From Setaria digitata (lineage: Eukaryota; Nematoda; Chromadorea; Rhabditida; Setariidae): a stretch of DNA of 64,000 nucleotides. Positions 53,241-64,000 of this stretch are shown in pieces. The stretch covers positions 212,706 to 276,705 of the forward strand of contig RCAB01000033.1 of NCBI GenBank assembly GCA_003640385.1. The letters run 5' to 3'. The position numbers and the translations under genes are program-made. The notes beneath the pieces are model-generated. The model was not told the origin of the DNA. It saw only the letters and a program-made list of their open reading frames with translations, and ran no database searches. How positions within the stretch are numbered: the first letter of the stretch is position 1; every line of letters starts with the position of its first letter.

Positions 53241-56200
53241 AGCGAGATAGTGAATCGGCAGTCATAGATTTCTGCCAGTTTTGATTAAGGTATTCTGGTT
53301 ACTTATTAGTCAAAAAAAGGTAAGGCGGAAAACGGAACGAGTGGAACCACTTCTTGTTGAGCTTACACTGATCAAATTTATTTAAAATATAGTCTTCTTT
53401 CCCAAGAAGGCCTTTTTTTTTTCACTGAAATTTTAGTTTTGACAGCATAATGTGAAACTTTTATCCAGCTATTTTCTGCTGAAATTCTTCGACCAATCAG
53501 TGCATACATTTCTAGTGATAGCAGTGTTGCTCATTCGACGTAGGCAGGAGTTAACCTCCCGAACAAATGTCTAATTATGAGCCTCCAATCAGTTTTCTGC
53601 GCTACCTGTGCCGCTATTCTCAGCGCATCACAATCTTTGTGTTTTGTTAAAGATATAAAGAAACCAGGTGAATGAAGTGTGACATCGTCGCACTGATACT
53701 TTCAAAAACAACTAGAAATATTGAATGCCTTTCTGATGGTGTGCTTATTATTTCATCCGGATAATTTGTGTAGAACAATACAGCAAGTGCTCATAAAGAA
53801 CAAGTGAATGTTAATTTGCTGCTAACTACAACTAATGCTGCCATTACACACAGAATGAAGCATTTCTGCAATCTGTTCTTCTATAGTATGTTCACTTCTG
53901 TATTTCAATTCATAATTAAAATCTTGCAAATTAAGCTTTTTTTTTAGAAAAAATTTGGACATGTTCATTTAGAAGAACTAATTTACAAAAATTAACTAAA
54001 TCTTTTTAAATAATAATATTGAATAGAGCAACATTTAAGTTCTGGAAAACAATTTATTAAAACCAATTCAGAAATTATGAATCAGTCAAATTAGTTTACG
54101 GCCAATAATTAAAATAAAATCTTAAAAAGTTTGATATAAAACATCTGTAAGGAATCTTCTGCTTAAACAAATAGTAAAAGCACATACATATTCATTACAT
54201 AATTTTAAGAGAATGAAGTAATGTCTTATTAATTAAGTACTATAATATGATTGGCCTCGTTAACTCTGTGATTAAGCTAACGGTATGAAGGACGCAGCAC
54301 TCAGCAAATAATTGTTTCGTCTTTCCATTTCACTTTTACGTGATGTTACTGCTTCCGTTGTACGATCAGTTGCTAGTGTAATGCACTATGGAAGATATTT
54401 ATTATCAGTGCTGTTTATTTTTAAATGGCCTAGATTGTTCTATCAGTCAGTTTCACACCTGTTACAATTCACACAGTAATAATATACAGTAGTGAATCCG
54501 CCTCGTAAATGCAGATTTACGAAACAATGAGTTAAGATCATTTATCCAACCCATTGTTTCGTTTGAATTTCAGCCAGAGCTAATTTTTTGACGAATGTGT
54601 CATGTAGTCAAGCAATCAAATATATCAGATATGAACAAATTAATCTAGAAAGAAATATAACCCAATGACTAAGAATTACCTTTCAAGAGCAAAATTAAGA
54701 CTAGCTTCTGCAGGTCTTCAAAGATTACTAAATCTTTAGATTGTTGTAAAGGAATTCTGGTAATTGAAACATTTACACATGCTTCCTTTGTCAGATTTTA
54801 ACTTACCCGCTTAGAAGTTTTAAATAATCTTTGAAGAAGTAATGTAATTGATTCGGATGTTGGCAATATTCATGTTTATTTATCAATATTAGTTTAAAAG
54901 AAGAAAAGCGAGTTGCGTTTGAGGTTTACGAATATGATATCCACATCTTGTAAAACCAATTTTTAGGTGAATTCTGACAACATTGGTAATTTGAAAATGA
55001 TCAGCATATTTTCCACTTTTATCAGCTCTCGTGACTGCGCCTAGATATGACTCGAAATTGTTTATTTGTAATTAATGATAGAGACATAATGGCACTCTCA
55101 AACGAGGTCAATGGTCGACAAATCATTCGATTTCCGAATAGATTTATAGAAAGGCTAAACTACAAAATAAGGCGTTGATTAGCAAGTAATGTTTGATTTT
55201 TATTATCGAAATTTCAGACTGAAAGAAGTGCATGAATTATGCTTCTCGACATCCTTCCAAAAATTTGTCTTTTCATTGTCTCGAAATTATCATATCAGAT
55301 TATATCAAAGCAATCTAGCCACACATTATTTTGAGAATGAAAAGGTAGCAATCGTTCTATGCAAAATATTAATAGTATAATCAATCACATTCCTAGATGA
55401 AGCATAGTTCTTGAGACTCAAGTTGTCGTGTAAGTCATTCAGTGACACAGTATGAAACAAAATTTGATTAAGTATACCGAAAGGAATCACCACTGAGTAG
55501 CACACAATTTTTAAACAAAAAAGCAGCAATAAAGCATTTTTTTTAATTTGTGATCAGCAGCGTATTTTAATTATTTAGTGTAACTCAGATCTATTTACCG
55601 TTGAGCAGTCTTAACAAAATGGTTTCATAGGTTATCAGTTAGAACTATTGACAAATACTGCTAGTAGTCAATTGTATTTCTTCATGATAACGCAAGCAAG
55701 AGCTTTGCTCCTCCGAAGCTACTTCAGTGCTCATTTTCGACTCTGTGCAATTAATTAGTCACTCTAGTGGAACCTTTTTTTCCCGCTATAAGAGTTCCGA
55801 ATTTTATTGGGAAAAAGATATAAATCTCGTAAAAATTTTTAAATTTTGTGAAGATTTTTAGACAGCTGCAGTTGCTAGAAGAGAGGCCTGTGGAATACTG
55901 TACATCATCATCCAACTATCACACCGTTTACTTCAAAATTGTATCGCGAACAGCAGTTTTGATTGCAGACATTATCTCTTCAACTATTTAGCTCGCCGTG
56001 AATTCGATTTTATTTCAGGTCTTTATTACTACCTTTTAAATTGAATTAACAGGGCTCCGTCTGTGAAAATAAAAGCTAGATCTTTGTTACGAACAATGAT
56101 GACAATCCTCTAAATACTGAATTATTTTTTTTTTTTAAATAAACATGGAAATTACTGCAATGTAAGCGAAAGAAAAACTTTAGGATTCCAGACAACCATT

Positions 56201-58190
56201 TTTTATTAAAAAATTTATTTGTAACTAAAGAAAAAATTTCTGTTCTGAAGGAGAGAACAGCAGTCGGTTTTATTAATTTTTACTGCATTTTAATATAGCT
56301 ACAATTTACGTCTTTTGAAATTCTTTTAAGCTCAAATTTTCTGCATTTTTAATGCGTTAAGATTTTTATTACTTTGTTCAGAATGTTAATTAAAAAACTT
56401 GTTAAACTTGTCTATCATGAATATGTTAGTTTGATATCATTAAAGAATTTTTCTTTAATTATTGCACTTTTAAGTTAAAAACAAAATAAGTTGTTTGCAG
56501 GTGAGGATCATTCGTCTCTAAAATCATAAATTGAATTAAAACAGACATTGTAAACATTAATTACTTGGACTCATCTTTCTAAAATTGAAAAAATATATAT
56601 ATTAATGCACTGCAGAAAAAAATATATACATATATTTTTATATTTGCAATTCTGAAAATTAAGCAGCGAGGATAAACGTATCATCTATGGAACATTTTAT
56701 ATGCTTACTTGCTATAGCACAGTTAATAATAAGACATTTCTCTTCGAACCATGAGGATTTATTTTCAGTGGTAATTGGACCACCAATGAAATGGTGGTGC
56801 AAAATATTGGAGTAGCAAAAATTCATTATAATAAAAATGATTAAACAGTAACGGGAAACAGAACTGCTGGTTAAAACGATGTGATCGAACCAGCGGATCT
56901 TCCAATTACAAATTGTATCACAAACTGTGTCAGTTACTCCAGAGAAGTAAGTAGTTTACAAAAGGATAAACAATTTTTAAAATTCCATTATCTTTCTCCA
57001 TAGTGAAATTTTAGAAATTTCTGGAGAAAAAATATTTAGACGTCCTTGTAGATCTTTTGCAAAGGTTGCATTGAGATCGTTTGTTAATTAATTATCTTCC
57101 AAGAATCCTAACGATTGAGGGAGAATTTCATTCAGTAGTCTAAAAGAAGCTCCAGAAATACTTTCTTCCATTTATAAGCCAATCTAGTAATTGTTTATAG
57201 TATAATGATTTGCCAAAGTCAAATTTCTTGAAAATTGGGGATTAGGATTCACTATTTGTTCGTAAAATATTAACAGAATCAATCATGTAGGAGACATTTG
57301 CATCAGTTATTACAAGTTGTCAATGGTTTTGCTTCTGTAATAAAACCAGTGGACAACATCTGTCAGAAATGTCTTTAATTAAGAGAAACATAATAAAACC
57401 ATCTTTCTTAACAGTACTGTCTATTTTTGATAATTTTTTTTTCCATTTTTTGAATGATATTTAACTTATACTTACAAATGCGAAAGAATAATGGGTTGGA
57501 TAATAAAAAGAAACGAAATGCTCTTGGAAAGACTGGGTTAAAAGAATAATCGGCCCATTCGGGTGCCAATAGTAATGGTATTGTTTTAACAACAAACCAG
57601 TGTAAAAGGATGAAAAAGGAAAGTGAATAATGGTCTCCTTCAACTAATGAGACAAATCTCCGGTAACAGCAGAGATTGGGGAAGCATAATAAATGACACA
57701 GACATTCGTATTTGTTGTGTTTCCGTAGGAGACAGATGGCAGTAACCGCTATGCCTTTTCGCTCAATTAAATGTCGACTTCGTGCTACGCCTATTAAAAC
57801 AGCTCTCTGTTGACAACTTCACCTCTCCTACGACCTTTTGTTGCCTAAAATGCATTTCTGTGACCACAAAGAAGAACTTCAATTTTAACTTCTAATGCAA
57901 TGAAATTCAAGTCTCATTTCCCACTTCCTTCACATATCATTGACTACTGCATCTTCCTTGGCTCCCCTCATTGGTTCTTTTTTTCGCTGATTTTTGCGGC
58001 TTTAAATCACAAATTTCAAAATTCATAATCATTTGCATAATCTATAGAAAAAGAAGATTTGAAACTTTAAAGGATGAGAAATCTCCAATCAAGTTGAAAT
58101 TTTACCCCGATTTGTCAAGCAAGCAATCAATTGCTGTCAGTCTGGATGAATTCTTTCTTTCACAGGATATATATATATATAAAAATTTTC

Positions 58191-58233
<43 letters not shown>

Positions 58234-58424
58234 CAAAGGGAAAATTTTCATAAAGCATAAAAAAAGAAGTAGATGGAAGCAGCAAAACCAAATTTTTGAA
58301 CTTGAGAACATTTAAAGCTTGAGGTGTGCGGAATGTATTTAATTTTATAGCCTGTTAATTGAAAGTTACTCGAATTCAGCCAATGTGTTTTCTGACACTA
58401 TTGTAATATTTATTCATCTAGCAT
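53241..58424. other. Gene-poor AT-rich stretch
   Basis: No supported exon or RNA gene was found. The strand content is AT-rich with scattered short ORFs and A/T homopolymers. Confidence 0.35.
58165..58228. repeat. (TA)n microsatellite, two blocks
   Basis: Two alternating TA runs flank AAAATTTTCAAC: a short one near 58168-58181 and a longer one at about 58194-58228. Confidence 0.85.
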
Positions 58425-59335
58425 AATCACTGGCTTCTCCAAAACCGGTAAAATAAATACCACACGGCACAGTGACTCCTGTGAGAGCTTTTCTAAGAGT
58501 ATTATGACATGCTGAAATATGGACCTATTAAAGTGAATAATTATAAGAATATTTATTAAAATTTTAGAGCTGCGGATTAAAGAAAATAACTAGAAGAACC
58601 AACATACATAATGTTTAAAAAACTGAAAATTTTGCTCTCGTTATCAGCAGCTTGTAAAAACAGCATCATTTTTGAAAGTCTATCATAAGAAATCATCTAG
58701 CAAACGATCTTTGTTTAAATTTTTTATTAATGACATTTTTAGGTTTTAATTAATTGACAATGTGCATTAAAATCTGGAACTACTAAAAGCTGTGAAAAGT
58801 GCACTTTATTCAAAGAGTTCAATACAAATAACTGATAAGTTATATTAGCAGATCAAATAATGTTAATAGCTTACTTCAGGAAAAATGTACGAATCACTAA
58901 GTGGATGTAGTAGGGTGATTTTAGTATGTCTTCCTTCCAGAGCTGTCCATCTAATTGTAACCCACCTCAGGATTACATCAAAACATTTTTCTTCGTCTAT
59001 TAATAGCTCTATTTATAGGCTAAAGATGTCAAGGAGAACTGATATTTTAATTAATGATTTCAATCAGCAATTTTATAAAATTTTAGTGGCATTTAAGGAA
59101 TGTCCAGTTCTTAAAATAGCAACTTATCCTAATCAGGAAATAAAAAAGAAAAGCATATTGACATAAAAACGGAAATGCGAGATTGCTGCCATCTAAAAAC
59201 TGATCCACCTGTTTGTAAGTTGAAAATGGCAAACCAGTATATTTCACAGGTTGGCTTCGATTTGAGACATTGTTTAGGGGCAGAAAATCAAAAAGACATG
59301 AAAAGCATTTTAGTTTTTGGATATTAGCTAACAAT
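58425..59335 (+). mobile_element. Decayed BEL/Pao-like retrotransposon integrase fragment
   Basis: A plus-strand frame at 58885-59166 reads VILVCLPSRAVHLIVTHL, then SSINSSIYRLKMSRRTDILI and FNQQFYK. This matches the order of the BEL/Pao integrase core: a hydrophobic strand, a threonine/serine-arginine-alanine-(V/I)-histidine-leucine motif, an F---IYR--SRRG helix, and the position of the SDNG--F motif, here lost. Upstream, broken frames around 58440-58550 carry pieces resembling the R-F--VG-DY-GPI region (YGPIKVNNYKN). Stops and frame changes interrupt throughout, so the copy is dead. BEL/Pao elements are known in filarial genomes. No long terminal repeats were found. Confidence 0.5.
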
Positions 59336-61719
59336 GGTCAGTCCTATCATTTGAGAGAACCGGTTATTATTATTTATAATTTACAATATGACGATCCTTG
59401 AGTCCCCGTTACAGATACGGTGGCAATTTAAATGATACGGTAAGTGTGGTTGCAATAAGCGCAAGTATCTTCCATTAAAAAGGCACTAAAAGTATGATTT
59501 ACTGAGGCGACGTTGAAAAGACTTAATTTTTTATTGTCGGACGCAGAAGTCATTCCTTTTTTCTTCCGTTTCAGTTCGTTCGTTTTAATTGATTGTTTAA
59601 TTATTTATCTTTCTCTCTCTCTTCCTTTCTCTCTGTCTCTGTAAATAAGATGTCGACATAATGCACTGGTAGCTCATAAACCTCAGGTAAAATCAGCGAT
59701 AAAAATGCTCCTAAATTATCCAGGACCATTCCCAACACTTATGTTGCTTCTTGTAATAATTCTCCATTTCAACTCTTTGTAAACCACAGTTTTGCAATAC
59801 CATGATCTTTGGAACCTTTTTTCAGCCCTTTTTAGTGAAATTTTCGAAATGAAAGCATTTCTGTCATAAAGTCTTCGAATTGCAATGTATAATCTAAATA
59901 AGTGGAATGCGCACCGTAAGGTATCTGTTCTTCAGTTTCTCCGAGAATGAAGACTATTTCATTCTCAGCTCCCTTTTCTTATAAGGTTACTTCTGAAGTT
60001 GACTTATTCTGAGTTTAACCGGAACTTTTATAATTTATATGAAATAATTCAATTTTCGCTTCAATTTAAGAAAACCCTGAAGGTGTCCAATACTACTCTA
60101 CTATTTTAATAATCTTAACATTGATTTTCATTGATTTTCAATTTAACATCAAATGTCTTGTTGATTTTCAATTTATTTGAAAACTTCCCCTTAGCCAGAA
60201 TTACTGAATTTTTATCGAAATTAAACAGTTATTTTTCTCTCCTAATGTTGTTATAAACCTTAGTGCTAAGAAAGTCGGATGCTTTCACAGCAGGCTAAGA
60301 TATCAATCTTAAATCGTTTTTTCCTTTGTCTTATTGTGTTTGAAATTTCTGAGAAAGTATTTTACTTGAGATACCTCAGTCAGATATCTAGCTGATTTAT
60401 CAGGAGAAAGTCTCTATTCTCATCTTGGTTTAAAAAAAAAAAAGTAGTTTATGCATCGAAAAAGTATTAAGTTTTTTGTAAGCAGTGATTTGGAATGCAA
60501 CGTCTTCTGTCACTTATTTCTTCGCAGGAACTTGCAAGGTTAAATATTTTTGGAAATGTGATAAGTTGGGCAAAAATAAATGCTTTGGATATTAACTCGT
60601 TTTGTCTACAATAATTTTTTTCAGAACTGCTATTCAGAATGAAATAGCGACTAAAGCTCCCAAGTCTTTCAGAGTTTTTGAAGAAGAGGGAAATTGAACA
60701 ATATGGAAAGTCCCTCAAGAATGTTATTCGTACTCTTTTTTAGAAAAGTGTAATGAGAAAAGTCCGATAACCAAAAACAATTATTCCAGCTTTATAAGTC
60801 AAAATAGATAACTTAAAGTTCTGTTATATAAAACAATCTTCTTTTTTTTTTGAAACTAATTTCAGGTAATTTACTGCTAGTGTAGGGATAACAATTTTTC
60901 AAAGAAGCCTAAACACAAGACCAGTACTATGTCGTAATAGAACAAGCTGCAATGAAGGACAAGAACTGGCAAAAGTTTGACTGTCCATATAAATGATTGT
61001 GTTGATAAGTTCCATGATTCCTCCCATATGTACGGGACTTAGAAATGTTAAAGTCTATTTCAAGCAAGGATTAGAAATTTTCTTTTTTTTTGGAATTGGT
61101 ACTGAACGCAGTATACACATGCGTATAACTTTTAATTCATGAAGCGAATAATTCATTTGTCCAAATTTTTCTTCATATCGTTATATATTTCAAGTTCGTT
61201 ACATTTTCTCTCCAATACAGCAGGGGTGTTAACTGCTTGTTAGCAAAGTTAATTCTCTTACTGAAGGCCTATAGTTATTGTTTAGGTTAAATGCCACTGT
61301 TTTGTTTTAATATACCATATGTTGAACGTATGTTCCAACTAACAACAGACGTTTTTTTCCTTTTTCCAAATCTTCAGTAAACTTTTCAAATGTAATCCTT
61401 GTTTATTTGGATTGATCGGCTCATCTTTGATACCTGTAGTGGTAATCCATTCCTGGCTTCTGGTTAAGTAAATTTCAAGTTTTGAAGTTTTCTTATGAGG
61501 CTTAGAGGACTCCAGTGTGTCAAATTTTATTTTCTATGTTACTTTCATTCAGTTTTAGTGGTTAAAAGTGAGTTACTATTTGGAAAGTTACTTAAGTAAT
61601 GTGAAAGAATCCAAAGAATCTATTGATATTTTATTCAATACTTTTCCACTTTTTGTTCGTCTATATAAGTGTTATTTTTAAATCGATTTTGTTCTTATTT
61701 CATTCCAGTGTTTCCTGTT
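59336..61719. other. Upstream region of the TLX-class homeobox gene
   Basis: No supported exon was found. TTGATTTTCA is repeated near 60121-60175. The sequence TATATAAG at 61663 is TATA-like and lies about 57 bases before the start codon. Confidence 0.35.
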
Positions 61720-63656
61720 ATGTCCATTGCTACAGTATCAACCAGTAAATTGCCCTTCGCAATCCAAACTATTTTGGACGATGATGATAAGCAGGGCAAA
61801 GTTTTCGGATGGAGACAGCCAGTTTCTGGAAGTAATTATCCAGGAAAAAGCGGCTATGAAGAAGGCTTGCCGCAGTGCCTTAACTGTAACTCTGTAGTTC
61901 CATATCATTTTCCTTCCCATAGCATAGTAACTGCTTTCAAAGTTGCATCTGTGTTACCTTCTACTAATCATCGTAAATTTATCTATAATCTATTGTCAGC
62001 TTCGTCGAGAACAGAAGTTCAACATTACTGCCACTCTGATCATTTTGGTTTTCCTGCACATTATCCTATGCTATACGAATTTGCTTCTACTTCTGTAACG
62101 ATGTGGGACCTACTTGCTCAGTTTACCAAATTTAGTCAATTGGCTAAACTTTCTAACGAAGAATTTAGAAAACTGCCTGCAAATGCTGCAAACCATTCGT
62201 ATTTCTCCTTTTATTCTAACTTATTTAATTCCAGAACTGTAAAAACTCCTGCTAACATGCGAACTACATTACCTATCAATCTAAGCAATGAGTTTGGTAT
62301 ATTTTGTTTAGATAACAGTAATCCTTCTTTTCCAATTATAATCACATCTCTCGCATCCGATAAAGTAAGTAGTATTGAAAACGATCCAGCAAAGCTTCAA
62401 GAAACGAATCAACAAAATTATATTATGATACCGCGGCGTACAAGACTTTTTTATCAAAGCCGAATTCCAGTATCACACAAAAAACCACGTACGTCCTTTA
62501 CCAAAAAACAGGTTTGCTTTTTCTACTTTTTCTATTTATATTATCTTTTATATTTCAGTCTTCATAATTTCTCGGCGAAAATCTGTTTCAAATAATTTTG
62601 GTCACACTTCACTATACTTCTTCAATTTTCACATGAGAGACCAATTTGAAAAAACCTCAGGAAACAGAAATGACGATAGTTGAATAACAATAGAACAGAA
62701 TAATATTACTCTCAGAAGCTTCTAACAGGTTGTAAATATATCAGGTACTCATTAAGAAAACCAAACGATCCAAAGTAATAAAGCTCAGTTAAAAAACAAG
62801 CATTTTAAGCAAAACATTTTTACGGCTTCTACCATAAGCTCGTTCAACTCGTTAATATCTAGAATTCTATCGTGTAAAAAATCTTAAGATTTAACAACAG
62901 CCACAATAGCTTACTCGAAATTTAAGATAGCATCATTGGAATCCAGATTTCTAACTCAGAAATATCTAGCAAGTGCTGAACGAGTTAACTTGGCGAATCA
63001 ACTGGAAATGAGCGATATGCAAGTTAAAACATGGTTTCAAAACAGACGTACAAAATGGAGGTAAACCTTCAGAAGTAAAAAATATTAGGTTTAGTCGTTG
63101 AAGTTAAACTGACAGTAGTCCAGTATTCTAACAACGTCTGAATGCTTCAAAAGTTAGACACATTCATTTCTGAAAATGGATCTTTCCAGGAATGGGAATT
63201 TCCGCTGTGCTAATTTTTTTTTTTTTTTTCGGTCTCTCCTTTGTTACCAGGAAATCACGGGTGGCGGCTTAATAAAGTTCACTGATACATTCAGTGATCA
63301 TGTTTAAAAGTTTTGATATAGAAGAGTTATCTTTTACGATTTTGTTTACACAGTCTTCCAACTGCTGAAGAAAATTTCTTGCTCATGAAATCTAACTTTT
63401 CATTATCAGTAGACTTGTTATGCCTAGCAGCAACTTCAATATCCATATATTGAGGTCAAATAAAAGTATTTGAAATAAAGGGCTTTGTACTTCGGCAGAA
63501 TCAATAATTTGAAGTCATCGAAAGAGAAAAATGACGTACTCATTTCATTACAGACGACAAGAAGCAGAAGAAAAAGGACAGGATGGTAAAGAGAAAGTCA
63601 AAATGTTATCATGTTATTCTAAATGCTTTTTCGCCAGGCCTGATGTTGTCCTTTGA
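61720..63656 (+). CDS. TLX-class homeodomain transcription factor
   Basis: Three exons: 61720-62511, 62927-63060, 63554-63656; 342 residues. The start at 61720 was chosen because a TTTCATTCCAG acceptor lies 11 bases upstream, fitting a spliced-leader or outron site. The N-terminus holds [10 protein letters not shown], which resembles an eh1/Groucho-binding motif (F--I--IL). The homeodomain is at about residues 254-312: [30 protein letters not shown], then [36 protein letters not shown] and threonine at homeodomain position 47 (VKTWFQNRR) are the marks of the TLX/HOX11 class. TLX factors specify neurons and spleen in vertebrates; the worm role is unknown. One intron splits the homeodomain after KKQ and another follows KWR. 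The C-terminal tail is only about 20 residues after the RQEAEEK motif. Confidence 0.85.
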
Positions 63657-64000
63657 CCGATTTTTTTAGCTGATAGTACCAAATTACTGCCGAAACTTTT
63701 TACATCAAACACTTTCTTCTCATTCGCATTAATTCAAACATGACCAATTTACCACTTTACTTCTATTTGCACTTCATTACCTCCTCAAAATAATGCTTAC
63801 TTAAAACGAATAAAAGAATCCTTATTGTGATCAAGAATTTGCACATGATTCGGATCTGCTTCCGTTTTTACATCTTTATTAAATGCGACTTACTAATTGC
63901 AAGAATTGAATGGGGGAGAAGGTGAAGAAGTACTTTTTGGACGTCTAAGAGGTAATCAGACATGTCTTGAAATACATACCTTTGTGCTTCTTCATAAAAT

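Noticed and set aside
56850..56960. GGTTCGATC on the minus strand, like a tRNA B box
   Set aside because: No A box, acceptor stem or cloverleaf can be drawn around it.

Overview
The window reads as nuclear DNA of a nematode, most likely a filarial or other spirurid (clade III) worm. It is AT-rich, strand-mixed and split into many short exons by introns of about 50 to 1,500 bases with TTTTNAG-type acceptors. Proteins of clear animal type are present: AP-2 mu, ULK3-like kinase, TBCE-like protein, a two-pore K+ channel, a tetraspanin and a TLX-class homeodomain. The species was not determined. Gene models were built by hand from splice signals, reading-frame phase and protein family knowledge; no alignment program was run.

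Layout. 1-2790 (-): 5' part of a secreted/receptor protein with divergent YWTD-type beta-propeller sequence, running off the left edge. 4711-10872 (-): a many-exon TPR-like protein; one intron holds a decayed, bacterial-looking ORF. 11100-11360 (+): relic of a REX-type exonuclease. 11800-17092 (-): a tetraspanin with two complete, alternative sets of EC2 exons. 17115-18958 (-): unassigned small or membrane-protein exons. 20165-23105 (-): ULK3-like kinase with MIT repeats. 27141-29793 (+): TBCE-like LRR/ubiquitin-like protein. 31119-36530 (-): ANL-superfamily acyl-CoA synthetase-like protein whose P-loop has lost its glycines. 39189-44027 (-): TWK-type potassium channel. 44337-44570 (-): small secreted-type protein. 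46371-49874 (-): AP-2 mu, intact at 435 residues. 49875-61719: a gene-poor stretch of about 12 kb with a decayed BEL/Pao integrase fragment. 61720-63656 (+): TLX-class homeobox gene.

The genes do not form one pathway. Loosely related roles are endocytosis (AP-2), membrane organisation (tetraspanin), tubulin turnover (TBCEL) and excitability (TWK). The strongest observations are the mutually exclusive EC2 cassettes of the tetraspanin, the degenerate P-loop and alternative terminal exon of the ANL protein, two GC-AG introns in conserved genes, a candidate 9-nt microexon in AP-2 mu, and the decayed prokaryote-like ORF.
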